Of a stretch of DNA of 64,000 nucleotides, positions 32,831 to 46,100 are shown in pieces. The notes beneath the pieces were generated by a model. It saw nothing but the letters and a program-made list of their open reading frames with translations, made no database searches and was not told where the DNA came from. Location: the NCBI GenBank assembly GCA_017591395.1, contig WEDG01002560.1:62001-126000 (forward strand), written 5' to 3'. The translations under genes and the position numbers were made by a program. The DNA is from Schistocephalus solidus (Eukaryota > Platyhelminthes > Cestoda > Diphyllobothriidea > Diphyllobothriidae). Numbering within the stretch: position 1 is the first letter of the stretch; every line of letters begins with the position of its first letter.

Positions 32831-35029
32831 TACTAGGAAATCCTATGGCAGTGTTATAGAACTTCCGAAGTCAACCCTTTTCTCAGTTACAAAGGAAGGG
32901 TCTGTGATGTTCAATTTTCGGACTACGTCACACTAACTTTCACAGATTTCGGACAGTGTGTTTAGGACACGTGGAGTGTCGTTTCATCTTAAAAATTTAA
33001 CTTGTCATTAAACGCACGAGGTCTCCTAAACTCCGATTTTATCCTATGATAAAAAAAACTACTTTTACATGGCAATCTATCTTACATATAAGTTGCGAGT
33101 CTGCATTTTATAGGCCTGTTTATTGATTTTGACTGTTAGAAGTTTATTTAATGCTGCACCGAAATATTAAGCCCATGGAATGCAAGCTGAAGGGATTTTT
33201 GAGGCTCCCTGAAGAACTTATGTGAATTCAGCCATTGTCTTTTCACTGATACGAGAAAAAATTGTTCCAAACTTTAGTTTGGAGTGAATTTTGGGAGAAC
33301 GCAACGAATCTGGTGCATTATTGCGATTTTAATTCACTTATAAACACTAGCACTCCGCCTAATTCGGTCGCTGCTTGTCCCCAAATTCGATGTACGTCAG
33401 ATATTTTACATTGGTACGTATCCATCATAGCAGTCTTTTGGGCCAAGCGAGTTTATTAAAGAGATGTCAGTGATGTTGACGGTGGTGCTGGTGCCACGTC
33501 ATTTAGCAAACAGTTTGCCGGCTGAAGACAGCTAAAGCACGAAAAAAGTGGACGTAGGCGGAAGTATGAGGGATGACGAAAGCATCATCTCTTAAGCAAA
33601 ATAGATAGTTTGATGTTTGGTGTTTAGCTCAGAATAACATCGATCAGTCTGATGTCATACTCACGCCACTAGTTTGCACCCAACTCAGATTTAGTGCCAT
33701 CAGTCTGGACCCAAAAATGGCAGTCAAACACCAGTTGGTAGGGAAAACAGGAAGACCAAGTCTGAAATCACATGTGCACCTACTTTAGCTACACCGAACT
33801 GCTGACGCCGCTAGGACACCGTCAAAACACACGATTTTCCTATTCCCCCCCTGCCCAATCCGCTTCCAGGCGCCAGCTGACGTTTGCCGGATGCCAAGGC
33901 AAAAAGGTGAAAGCGCAGAGGTGGAGGTGGCAAAAGGTGGAGGACTTAGTGGGGTGGCTTTTGGGGGCGGGAGGGGGTTCTGACAAGAGTTTTTAACATT
34001 TGAATGTGAAAGCATTGTTTCTAGGACTTAACTGGTGTGGCCACTTGCAGCATTAAAGTAACCTGAACTAGCCCCACATAGGGACTGCGGCCAGGTTTTT
34101 ATTACACACATAGCCTGCGGCTTAATGGATTTGTACGTACTAGTGGTCATGCCAAGTAGGCTGATTCAACAGCCAGTAGCATAACTTTGAAAATATAGCC
34201 ATCCTGAAGGGTTTATGGAGGGTGCAAATAGGAAAACTGAGAACAACTGAAATAAGGTACCGATAAGAAATAATTTTTCACTAAGAAATAATTTTGCTAA
34301 TAATTTAAATAACGGTCGAATAAAGTTGAACCCTACCGGCCGTTACACCTGCATTCAAGCTTTATAAACCGCAACCTGTATACATTATGCGTAAGGAAAA
34401 GCGCACATTTCTCTACGCTAAGTAGAAGCGATCACCTATTTTTCCTAGAATTTTGTAATACGTGTGGGCCATGCTTTATACGTTCAAGACAACATTAAAA
34501 AAATGATGTAAGCGGGCTTTTGAAATCGAGCCGATATTTTTCTACTCTCCATTCGCATCTGAATCTACTTATATGTACGTCAGTCGGCCTAGTTCGCCCA
34601 TTTTATACCGAATTTCAACCCTCTTTGTTTATTTGAACTACAATAATGAGGTTAAAAGCGCACTACGATGGCACCGCTTTGAAGGAAGTCGAATTTGATT
34701 TACATTTTGAGACTCATTCGGGACGATTCTTCAGGATGTCGATAGTTACATTCTTCGGTCCTTCGTTTGTGATATTCCGATTTTATATGGTTTATGTGCC
34801 CAATCTTATTCATGGTGAATGGAAAACATTTTTTGCTGAAAGTTTTGGAATTAAGCTTTCAAAAATATAGCGTTCATCTCAAAATAGGATACGATATATT
34901 ATGAATGAACATTTCACACTTAAAAACTTCATAAATAGAAACTTTTTTAAATCAAAAGTTAACCATTCTTCAAGTATAAAATTTGAAGGAGACACAATTT
35001 GCAGGCAAACGAGTGGAAGAAAGAACATT
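32831..35029. other. Intergenic, nothing recognised
   Basis: AT-rich except for a GC-rich patch at 33.84-33.98 kb. No frame has a recognised motif. Confidence 0.35.
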
Positions 35030-35200
35030 GTGTGCATGGTTTCTATAACATATATTTGAATTTATAAAGGGCAGTGGAAATTTCTGAGAAAAATACATAC
35101 TACTTAAGTAGCCATTTTCTACTGTGTACTTTTTTCATGTAGCCAGAAAGAAGCTCTTTAAAAGGAGGCATCGAACCGGTCGACAATTCATGAGGTAAGT
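35030..35200 (+). repeat. AT-rich dispersed repeat (family D), copy 3
   Basis: GCATGGTTTCTATAACATAT, ATTTATAAAGGG, CATACTACTTAAGTAGCCAT and a GAAGCTCTTTAAAAGG block are in the same order as in the other copies. Confidence 0.55.
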
Positions 35201-36696
35201 AATTCTGAAAGCATTACTGCATCAAAATACGCGTTACATAAGGGAGTAAGATAGAAGTAATCAGAAGGATGCTGACTCAGGAACCGAAATACCAGTATGC
35301 ATATTGCTTAGTTTTGTTGTGGGATATAAAGTTTCATCTTATAAAATATTCAGAACTTACTACTTAGGAGTTCCGGTTAGTTCAATTCAAGGTTGCATCT
35401 TACACAGCACCGACTTCGAAGCAACTGAGTTACAGCACTTTAAAGGCCTGTTTTTCACCTGCCTCTTTTTAACTCCGACTTTTATTATTATATTCCACAA
35501 ATGCTCCGTATAACACAGTCTTGGAGAAGCAGTCTCAAACACCGAGACTACTGTGGAATATGCTCTTTTTCAGTGTTTCTTTTCCTGGGACTTTTAAGGT
35601 CAACCGTTCGCGTCAACCGAGCCGATAACTCTGAGTTCTAAAGCGGTTATGTACATTATTTTCTTTAGACTAGCTAAATTCCAGTATATTAATGCCTCAT
35701 AGTCATGAAAGCTGCAGTTGCCTTAACATTCACTGTCACCCAGCGACTCGTTATTTGACAGGTGGCCCACGGACCTGTTGTACATGAAAATAAATTCACT
35801 GAGTGTAAGGGAGAAGTTTATTCGTCATGGCTCGGATTGTTTTTTTTCGAGGATTTTTGCCTGTTTAGTTTTGGTTTAAGAGCCTACCCTACAAGGCAGC
35901 GGGGCGATTGAACTTATTTAATGGCGGTTCACACTCGTCATGTCACAGTGCCGTCATCGGGCTTTGTGGCTTTTTAAAGGCTTTTGGCGTTCCAGACCTC
36001 AGCCCGTCGCACCCTGGTGGCACTGTCTCTGCTTGTCCGCTACTGCTCATTCGCCAGACCCGAGAGTCTGCTTATTTCGCAGCTAACCTTCACTGAAGGC
36101 CGGTCCACTATCCGCCACCTGTGGATGCGCCGGGTAGCTAGAAGCTAGGCTAATAGGTAACCCATCTTCCTGTGTAACCCATCTTCCCGGGAGGGAGGTA
36201 GACAGGCCTGGGAAGTCAGTGATTAACTCCTTGATGCGAAGGGGCCAGGAAAGCCCACGCCTATAGATCCCGATGAGCAGAAGCACAACCACAACTTCCA
36301 TGTCGTCTGAACTGGCCACAACAAGGATACGGCGAAAATAGAAAGTTTCCCAACGTTGACTAAAACGAGCAGGTGGCCATTGGATGGGTGTGTGAACACA
36401 GCAACCACTTCAGGCCTACGTCGTGTGAAGAAACAGTTTCCCAATAGTATTTTCAGCGTACTGATATCCCTCTTGCAGTACAGTGTTGTCAACAAAGTGA
36501 AAGAATCGCTACATCAATTCCGTAGGACATGCACCTGTTAGTTTTCGCGTACGCTAGGTATGAAAATGAAAACTGTTAGGTAGCAACCTTTGGAGTACAT
36601 ACTCGTTTGGACTCAATTTTATTTTTGCTTATAATGAAACTAGTTTTGTGTTCACAAAATACTTCGGATATTGGGTGTATCAAAATCAGGGTAATA
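35201..36696. other. Intergenic, nothing recognised
   Basis: Two overlapping minus frames (36083-36495) are open but carry no recognisable domain or splice signals, so no gene is called. Confidence 0.35.
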
Positions 36697-36905
36697 ATGA
36701 CTTTCAGGCACACCCTAATGAGTATACGCAAATAGGAACCGTCTTTAATGCATGTGGCATTTCGCATATTCTTGAGGACTTTGGTTTTGGTTTAAGGTAT
36801 GTTTAAGGTTAGGGTGAAGGTCAGATTTAGGTTTAGGGTCAGGATGATGTTAAGGACTAAGGTTCGGGTTCGCGTTGACCGTATGGCTGAGTTTTCAGTT
36901 AGTTT
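36697..36905 (+). repeat. TIR element with telomere-like core, partial copy
   Basis: The left arm (ATGACTTTCAGGCACACCC, then AAATAGGAACCGTC and TGCATGTGGCATTT) is followed by a core at 36785-36890. That core is almost identical to 37560-37640 (GGTTAGGGTGAAGGTCAGA, TTAGGTTTAGGGTCAGGAT). The right arm is missing. Confidence 0.65.
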
Positions 36906-37459
36906 TAAAATAGTGTGATATTTGATGGCTAGGCCACTCACCTCATCATAGATCTAAACTACAAGCACGTCAGCCATTGTGAGCGTAGAATATCACATAA
37001 TCTATCACGCAACCTTCAAACCCAGGAGGATTTTAACTGACTGTGCACTGATGAAACAAAAATCTGTCAATTAACCAATCAAAAGACTGTCCGAGCAATA
37101 AATTACCCACCCACGCAATGTGTGTATGAAACGCGTTTCACGGTTACAGAGGTCCGAATGCATCTGCCGGAGTCAGAGGACTTAATGAGTGCACTTAGTC
37201 CCTACCCACTAAGTTTACGCTGGTTTATACCCGTGCGATGGTTGTATGATTCGTAAAACCACATCGACACCAAACGAATGGTGGGTTGGAAAAAGTAAAT
37301 AAAGGGGACAGAATGAATCTTACGTACTCCCTCGTAAGAGATGCGGAAATAAAATGAAAATAAAGCAAGGACGTAAACTCTCGGCATAAAATGCCCTCCC
37401 CCGATATTCAGATGTAGATGTGCTATCTCATGGAACATAAACCGAAATTCTAAATGTCT

Positions 37460-37830
37460 TCGGTTATAAAAGATGGTAAGGAAACGAGAACAGGAACCGC
37501 CCGCAATAAAAATGGGTATTTTCCAACTTCCAGAGAAATTAGGTTTAGGATTAAGGAGAGGGTTAGGGTGAAGGTCAGAATTAGGTTTAGGGTCAGGATT
37601 ATGTTAAGGGCTATGGTTCGGGTTCACGTTGACCGTAGGGTTAAGATATCGGTTAGGTCTAGGGTTAAGATTAAGGTTACAGTTTAGTTTTACGTTATGG
37701 TTAGTGTTAGCGTTAAGCCACGGGAACGTTTCCCTTTTTCCGAAATTTATCGCAGGGGCACATATTTTAAGTGGGCGGGTGGTGCCTATTCCCGTGTCCC
37801 GGTCATAAAAGTCATCCTTACCTAAAGATT
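37460..37830 (+). mobile_element. TIR element with telomere-like core, complete copy
   Basis: The left arm (GATGGTAAGGAAACGAGAAC, AGGAACCGCCCGCAA) and the complement of the right arm (GGTAAGGATGACTTTTATGA, GGGACACGGGAATAGGCACC) flank a core of about 170 bp (37550-37720) of GGTTAGG/GGGTTAAG-like units. No coding capacity. Confidence 0.7.
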
Positions 37831-38424
37831 ACTTTATTAGAGCCGAAATATTACTTATAGTGCCGCCTCATGCCCAGCTATATCAGTCAGCTCAGGATGC
37901 CGGCTTACAAACAAGTCTCTATGCGGCCGTCTGCAAAAACGTGACTACAAAAAATTAAAATGCAAGTACAATACATTTTTCCGATGGTCGTAAAACGTTA
38001 AATATGTTTTATAGAAAACATCCAAAAAAGCATATTCTATATCATACTCTTTTGGTAGAAAATTACGACGTCTCTGAATTATGTACCAAAAGAAAAGGTA
38101 TTTTTCGGTTTTCAAAAGTTTAATAATGAAATTTTTTCCGAACGTGAAATTTCTGTTCATAAACATCATATATGTGCATTTACTCGTGCTGCTGGTAACG
38201 TATACAATATGGTCCCCAAGTACTGGGAAATACTATAATTACTATATGAAATTTTCCTTATAACATGTAGAAATGTACGAATTTCCAGAATTCCAGTGTA
38301 ATAGCGGATCACGTTCAAAATTGGCCGGGAATTGAGCACGTTCGTGTAAAGGCGAATGATGCCATTTTTTTAAGTTTGAACTTTTAAGAGGACGTAATAT
38401 CCTACCTAAAAGAGTACAATAAAG
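37831..38424. other. AT-rich intergenic
   Basis: No supported feature. Parts resemble family D neighbourhoods. Confidence 0.35.
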
Positions 38425-38700
38425 AATATATTTTTCCATGTTTTCTATAAAATATATTGGGATTTATAGGGGAATTGAAAATAAATGGGAAAAATGCGTA
38501 CTATTAATGGAGCCATTGTTTACAGAGTTCAGTTCTTGCAGGTGGTTGGGAAAAGCTCGCTCAAGGGCCAGCATACCGGCGCAACTGAAACATCGCAGGA
38601 TTATGCTGCGCAATAAGTAATATTACAATTCCCTACTTAAGTAATATTTTTTTAATTGAAAAAAAAATTCCAAAAGTTCGGCTACAATTTCAGGAAATGG
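38425..38700 (+). repeat. AT-rich dispersed repeat (family D), copy 4
   Basis: It contains CCATGTTTTCTATAAAATAT, GCGTACTATTAATGGAGCCA, CAGTTCTTGCAGGTGG, CTCGCTCAAGGGCC and an A-run close to 38665, collinear with the other three copies. Confidence 0.55.
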
Positions 38701-40016
38701 CACACTTTACACATAGTTGGATACTTGACTTGTATTCGAAGCAGACTGCAGTCATACCTGCCTGGTTTGGAAATTATTAACGGTAATCTTAGAGCGCGCA
38801 AAAATTAACATTGCCCGGTTCCCTATCCACCGGCAGAAAAGTTTCACAATTGTTTCAGCCAGCGAATGCTCCCTAAAGCTGAGAAAGATCGCACAAGAAG
38901 GGAAAATAACCACTGTATTTTGATCGCCTTGCTGCCTGTCATCTGAAAGCCCTGGTTACAAAATGGCCTAGGTCAATGCTGCAAACTGCCTTCATATAAA
39001 GTATTAATAGGAATTCGCGTAGTCAGTTCTGCATTATCTCGAGGAGCAGGGACTTCAGAAGGCGGGCCTCGTAGGTGACAGTATTCTGACCCGGATGCAT
39101 CTTCGTACCATCCAACGGCTGTTCCGTGAATACCTTGACGTTTCTTCCATAAACTGAAACGACAAAGGAACATTGCCAGTGAAAAGACACCACAAACTGG
39201 GGAAGGCCACCTTCGACACTTTAAAGTGATGAAGTCTGTACAAACGATATTATAGGTTGACAGTTTTATGTTCAGTTAAGTTCAGTCTTATTAGGGGAAA
39301 GATAAGCGAACACCCTTGAACTCGCGATTGTTAACAATAACGTTACAAAGGCAAAACGCATTAATACCGCTAAAAAGAAGATTGGTTATATACTTGGATG
39401 CAAAAAGCATTTAGCTCTCTGGTAATCTACTATGGCCATACTTGCGTGCTGGCTTTGAACATAACAACACTTTGTACTGAAATGTGTTAAGTAGTATCAT
39501 TATTAAACATTTTAAATAAGATTAATAAAACATGAGCAGTAGTAGTTTGATCATGGGTAACTTTCGGGGGGAAATGTCTTAGTTAATATCAGTGTTATCG
39601 GATGCTTAAAGATGGCAATCACCTACGTAGTGACCCTAGCGTAACCCACCAATCCGCAAGAAATCATTTAGAGGAAGCAGAAAGACTATGCTTTCGGAAG
39701 AAACGATGATTGGCATATTCTGATCACTTACCGTCAACTTTATTGTTACAGTCAGAAAGATAAACTGACGTGTGACAGTGCCTAAATAGCAATGTTCCTT
39801 TGACGCATAAAGATTATGCGCTTAGGTTCGCCTTAGCTTTTTTAAACACGATGTCCTCTTTACTGCTAGCCAAGAATGAGGAATGCGTGGACTTAATCCT
39901 CATGTATTGGAAGTACCTTGCAGACTAGCAGCTTGACATCACATTTCCCATGCTGATCTTTCACAAATCAATAATACCAAATTGTAAATTTTGAGGGGAT
40001 GATTTCGTAAACTCAC
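38701..40016. other. Region downstream of the last located IFT70 exon
   Basis: The final IFT70 exon should lie here or further down the minus strand, but no frame ending in the family C-terminus was found. No other feature is supported. Confidence 0.4.
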
Positions 40017-40129
40017 GTTCACAGTGCTCCAAAAATTGTATGCAATCAGTTAGGACGGCGTCTCGTATCATAATCATGTGCTTTGCCATGTTTTCGATCA
40101 GTGACAAGAAGCAACGTTTGGCGTAGTAC
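40017..40129 (-). CDS. TTC30: IFT70 exon 7
   Basis: After a CTTTAG acceptor it completes the split Trp codon and reads YYAKRCFLSLIENMAKHM, then AVLTDCIQFLEHCE, before a GTGAGT donor. It is too short for a frame scan but matches the family C-terminal region closely. Phase 1 at its end means another exon must follow. Confidence 0.88.
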
Positions 40130-43100
40130 CTAAAGGGGAAAGAGACCGCCGCTTATTTTCAAGGCCCTTATTTAACGTGCATTTATGATTTTCGTACAAG
40201 AATCTTGCATAAGTGCAAAAACGAAGCTTTTGTTCTCTGTAACAACACGTCTTATATCGACGAAATAGGGGAGTAATGAAAATTATAATAAATATTTATC
40301 TGCAATATAAAAACATATACAAGGGGAATTAACTTAGGGATTAATGTCATAAAACGAATAAAGGCTCAGTAAAAATACTGGCATTACTTGGTTACTGAAA
40401 GACGCAACATAAAATGCATGTGTGTACCGGAAGAGGCCCGAATGCAGAAATGTTCATAATTTTTCACAGTTTAAACATCAAAAAATCAAAATCCTTGGAA
40501 TTAAAACTCTGAGAAAATATAAACTTTTACTATTGGCTGGCAGCTTATAGGTCTGTTTTTTCTTAAGGTGGTTCCAGACGCAAATATGAGAACATATACA
40601 CTATTCTACGAGTCATTAGAACTAGCATTCCGACCCTCATCAATTACTGCCTGAATGGTATACCATTGCAAGAAGTTGAAGCGCAGAAGGACTTGGGAGA
40701 CCTCAAACTCGCTTAAACCCTCGTTGCATTATTCAAAGGTAGCCAAGTCTGTGATGTCAGCTCTGTACCTTGTCAAGCGGGTTTTCTCTGCCTTTGATGA
40801 AGACTGCTTTGCCAAAGTCTTTCGAACTTTTGTGCGGCCGTAATTAAAGTTCGCTATCCAAGCTTGGAGGCCCTGGACCAATATCCTCTAAAAGGTTCAA
40901 AGGCGTGCAACCAAACTTGTGACTGGACAGGGCTCATTACCCTATGAAACCCGGTTAACTAAACTTCATCTCTTTCCCTTGAATTAATGGCAGCTACGAG
41001 GTAACGGTCAGGACTACTGTCTCGTACCTGGAGACTTCTTCCGGTTAGCAACAACCACGAACTTGAGAGGTCATCAACTCAAACTACGTGTGACTGGGGC
41101 TAGGCTGGACACACGAAAGTTCTGCTTCTCCAAGAGTGTGGCCGACGCTTGGAATGCTCTGCATCTGAATGTTGTTATGGCTCCGTTGAGCTTTCTAAGA
41201 AAAAAAGTGAACCAGTATAACAGTGCCTACTATAATGCCACCAGATCTTATTAGTCACGTCCCAGTCGAATTACATTCTTATTATTACAATACTACTTTC
41301 TATATTTAAGTAACATTTGTTATTGCAAGATGTATTATCTCAAACTCATGGCATATGCCTCACTCACCAGATTCTTGTTAGCTGCAATAACATGCACTTA
41401 TACTTCTTATCAAACGTGCGGCTGCTTATTTGCCGCACGCTATTATGAAAACCAACTTTTTTTGAATTTTCCTGATGTATCAGAGCCTTTTTAGCCATCC
41501 TGTTACCAAGAGGGAGTTCAAAGGCGTTTGCCTATCTTTTCCTTAAAAATAAACTAAAACTGAACTGAAAACCACAATTTCCGGCAGCCTCTAGAGCTTC
41601 TCTGCGAATTAAGCTTAAAATATATTTCAATAAAAGGGATTAGAAACCGAGTAGGAATTCCTTTCTATTTACTGCTAACCAAGGTAATTGGCATTATTTA
41701 GCGGAAAAGTGTCTGATGCTTAGAAACAAAATGTTGATTTTAAACCTGCATTATCGATATACGATTAAATTGAGCTGCAGAGGAATTCTAGAAGAATAGT
41801 TCCCTGAATTTAACTTGGTATCTTAAAACTGTTGAAAGAATCACATTCCGCATTACCCTTAGCAGAATATTTCTATTGTTAAATGACCCTTCCACACTTT
41901 TTACATTAGATCTTAGTACAACTGACAGTTCGCCCATTCTTGACGACGATGTCAACCATGTGCCCCATAGCAAGGTGGGAACAGGGACGATGACTAACGT
42001 GTGATTTAGTTTATAATAGATTTGCGGATCATATAACACACTCCTACATCGTCTAACACCTGGACCTGGTGTCTTGATCAAGTTAAGAAAACCGTAAGTG
42101 GGAGGGAGCGCATTTGGCTGGCGCAGCATGAGGCCGCACTTCGGCGTGCCACAATACCCAATTTTTTTATCCGTGCGCTCCCCCAATAACGCTTACCATT
42201 CATTTATCTTACCGTAGTGTTGATCCACTTAGGGAGCAGTTTTAGTACAACTACTAACATATAATTACCTCAGAATTGCATCAAATCTACGGGAGTTGTT
42301 CCGGAATAATGCACTGTAAAAAAATCAATGTTTATCAATGATTTAAAGACTTCAAATATGCCAAACTTTCCAGCATACCATGTGTCGGTACCAAGCTTTT
42401 TGTGATAGGGTTCGAGACTCTTGATAACGCGGCTGATGCCAAAATCATAGTTGCCTCGAGCACAGTATAAAGTGCCAATCACCAGGTTAACAATGCACAG
42501 GTGAAATACTTTGCGATCAGGGTCCTCATAAGCGATCGCCTCTTCTTCTTTCTCAATCTTCCGCATGAGCTCTTCAGCGTCTTCATTCTCACTAGTCATG
42601 ATGTAGGTCACACAAAGATTTGCCATTATTACAGCACTTATACCCAGAAGATTGTCAAAGTGCTTTTTCACAATTGGTTCGTAGAATTCACTAGCTTCTT
42701 TATATTTGTTTTCTTGCATAAAGAGGACGTGAGCAACGTTCAGTTTCCACTTTTCGTGGTCGTTGCAGAACTCCACCGATTTCCGGAATATGCGCTCCAC
42801 CTGGAGGAGTAAATACAATATCGTAAATAATCATCTACTCAAACGAGTTCAGTAGGTAGACATTCGATTTAGTGATCAGCAATACCTGCTGGTAATTTTG
42901 CATGTCCCAGTAGATTTTGGCCTGCTGCATTAGGACGGGAATGTACTTCTCAAGAGCTGCATCATACTCACACACCGCCACTTTAACTGCTTCATCATCA
43001 TGTGCTTGTCGAGCCTCCTGGACACGCTTTGTTAAACAACGCAGCTGTTCTGTGCTCTTCGCCGCCATTTGGTCGAGTCGACTAGAACAGAATAAAAATA

Positions 43101-46100
43101 CTCTCATTCGAAAAAACCCGGAGAGAAGCTGTGTTGGTGCCGTGTCAGGAAGCATAAACTCTCACCTGTACGCATCCTGTGGTGCAGTCTGACGCATTAT
43201 AACCGCTTCGATGAAGTCGTACAGATCAGGCGTAAGGTATTCATATGCAAGGGCAGCGTTCTCGGCCAGAACGTCTGCAGCCAGGTCAAAGTATTCGTAT
43301 TTAATGTATAGGAGAAGGAGATTGGCAAAAGTTTCTCGTGGGAAAGTCTCCTGTTGCAGAAGAAACTGGAGTTTATGAAAGCCGCCGGCAGGATTCGTCT
43401 CCATATTCATAAGCGCCTGGTTATGTAATGATATATGATCCAATTCTTCTTCCGAGCGTGGTGGCATGTCAGTCAGAGCCTCACAGGCAGCTTGGAAGTT
43501 GGAGAGATTGTATTCGATCGCAGCCTGGGAGTAAGAAACACTTTCAGTCGCATGCAAATTGGATAGACATTGAAAACAGCCTGCAGACTAAAAAAACTTT
43601 TAAGACTCCATGAAAGGTTTCTACAAAAGTAGGAATAAATGTTTGATTCCAAAGATCAAAGCCTAGAGCACGATATACTGCATGAAAAGCCAGTCCAACA
43701 CTCTGCATCATGCAAGCATTCTGACAGTTTAATGGGAGAGAATCCACTATTGTATCAACGGAACAAAACATTTAGCATATGAAAGCTGGGAGCATCATTC
43801 TTTATAGATCTTCAAATTTGCAGGAAAAAATTAGTCTAGTCTTGAGGAAAGTCATTACCAAGGGAAAACATTTGTTCCACTAAATTAGGTTACTTGAAAG
43901 CCTCTTTCGTACGTGTAAGTTATGCAAGCGATTGACAGATTTGCTTTGCTACCGATTCGGGACTGATATAAACGGGCAACATCCTACGTGAAGAGTGGCA
44001 AACGCTATAAATCAATTTTAAAAGGCTTACTAAGGTACCTCCTAACTGAGGAGACCCTTACACAATTTGCAGCCGTTAATATTACTAGTGACTTTTCTAT
44101 GGATATCTTGTCATGTTCACCGCAAAAAGAGCTCATATTTCCGTTCATTATAACAGAAATTAGTACATGACACTCAACGATAAGTAGACGAGGCGAATAT
44201 AATCAGTGCCTTTTCCATTTGTCGAAGAAACTATTAAGTAGTGCTGTTGAGGTAGAAGAACAATTTGCAATCTCAACATATCCATACATATAACTGAGCG
44301 GATAGCAGCGTAGTCCAACCCTGTCGAGCATGGGAAAGTGTACCCTGCACAGACTAATATTGGCTGCATATCGTGACCATTGGCTACAAGTGATCACATT
44401 GATGTCTGTAAGTGCAACAGAAGCGAAGAACTCCGGAGAGGCCTACTCGAAGCCTGGAAGCAGCTTGCAAACTTTCGATTTCTGCCCTGTTTTCTTAATA
44501 AGAAATACTTTCACAGCGGACGTAGAGGAAGGGGGCTGCCAAAAGATAGGCCGGTTACCAAGGACAGGTGACCAAAACTTCGTGAGATCACAGGGATATA
44601 TGTGATTTGTTCCAGGCCCATTGATTTGAAACTGCCCTCTCACGTTTGGGGTCTTCTGGACATGATCACGACACCCGATCCAGGTGTGTGAAGAGGAGAG
44701 AATGGGGTAGATGCAGCGCAAGTCTACTCGCACTATAACCTAATTCGCATGCAAGTCTTCATCCCTCTGGCACCTTAATCTGGTACACACAGGGAACCTC
44801 GTCAAAACCGACGGCCGAACAGTCTGAGTGGAAACTCGGGTGACCCATTTTTTAAAGTCATCTGAGCGGCGTTCGGCAGGCTATTCTGTTTGTAGGATTC
44901 CCTCTCAGGTTCGGTCTTCGACTTTCGCAGGCGATCGAACAGCGATGAACCGTCAGTAATTTGCAAACGGTACCGACGATAAAGATAAGTGTTATCAAAA
45001 CGCCTGTTTATAACTCAGTTGTCGAAACAGTTGGTTCTTCAGTCAGCGCATCCGTATCGAATCATTAATTCATATAATTTTACTCTCCAGTGGCGAAAAT
45101 TTGAAGTCTCCTAAAATCTAGCAAACCCGGAACATCTGAGTGATGATCCAGTCCATTTTCACCTTTAAGTCAAGGAGCCATATGCATTGTCACTAATCTG
45201 ATTATTGGCTTTCGGGAGCCCCTCACAGTGTGACTTTGAAAGTACTTTACAATACATATGATTTTAATTCCAACTGTTCTTCCAGACAAAGGTGATAGAG
45301 TGAAGACTCAAGGTCCAATACAGTTGTCCTTACAGTTAGCTCAAACCCTCGTACAGCGTGACTTCTCTAGTTCCAATAATGAACAGTACATTTAATATTT
45401 AGGTTCTTCGTTTCTCGTACTTTCACTGTATACATCACAGCCATTTTACCAAAAAAAGCTGATCGACCTAGTTCTTATGAGCATACAAATGCGCCTCCCA
45501 GATTTAAAGAATAGTGGAACCTCTGCAAAAGAGGGTACGCGAGCACATGCACGCCTGGCTAGGTAAAGGGGAAAATCGATCGATTTCAAGTTCAATTCTC
45601 GCACATCTAATTCATTCGAACCACCAAGTCAACGCTAAAGAAGCCGCTCAAATTGTCTAACGAGCACCAGCAAACTACTCTAAGAGCATACGCGAACGGG
45701 TGCCAGCAACAGCCAAGGCAGTGGATATTCATCTAGCGAAGCCTGCGCCTTGTTGTCGGAAGAAGTTGGTACGGACAGTCTGTCTTCCCTGGTCCGCTGC
45801 GCCCCAACTCTCTGATAACCGCCACAGGCACTCCGCGTGTTTGATAGCACTCACACCCTAATCCGAACCCCCCTTCCCTCGCTGTCATTGCCCATAACAG
45901 GCTGACTGAATCATGCAGGCGGCGTATGAAGGAAGATGCTTACTTACCCTCCCCGCGACACATATTAATCATGTAAATGGCTCATTAGTCCATTCTCCCA
46001 CGCACTTTGGGTGTCCTGATGATGAACTACTGAGAAAGAGAGATATAAGTTACCTTCAAATTGAAGGTCTCGACGAGACCAGTTTCCCGTAGTGTGAGAG

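Noticed and set aside
36083..36495. Overlapping minus-strand frames of 78 and 90 codons
   Set aside because: No recognisable domain, splice partner or repeat match; also tested as the missing IFT70 C-terminus and does not fit.
37550..37720. True interstitial telomere or chromosome-fusion scar
   Set aside because: The repeat units are degenerate, collinear between several loci and enclosed by inverted arms, so a mobile element explains them better.
42270..42378. Alternative C-terminus of IFT70 by reading through exon 6 to a stop
   Set aside because: The extension does not resemble the family, while exon 7 at 40017-40129 restores the conserved sequence in the correct phase behind a good donor.
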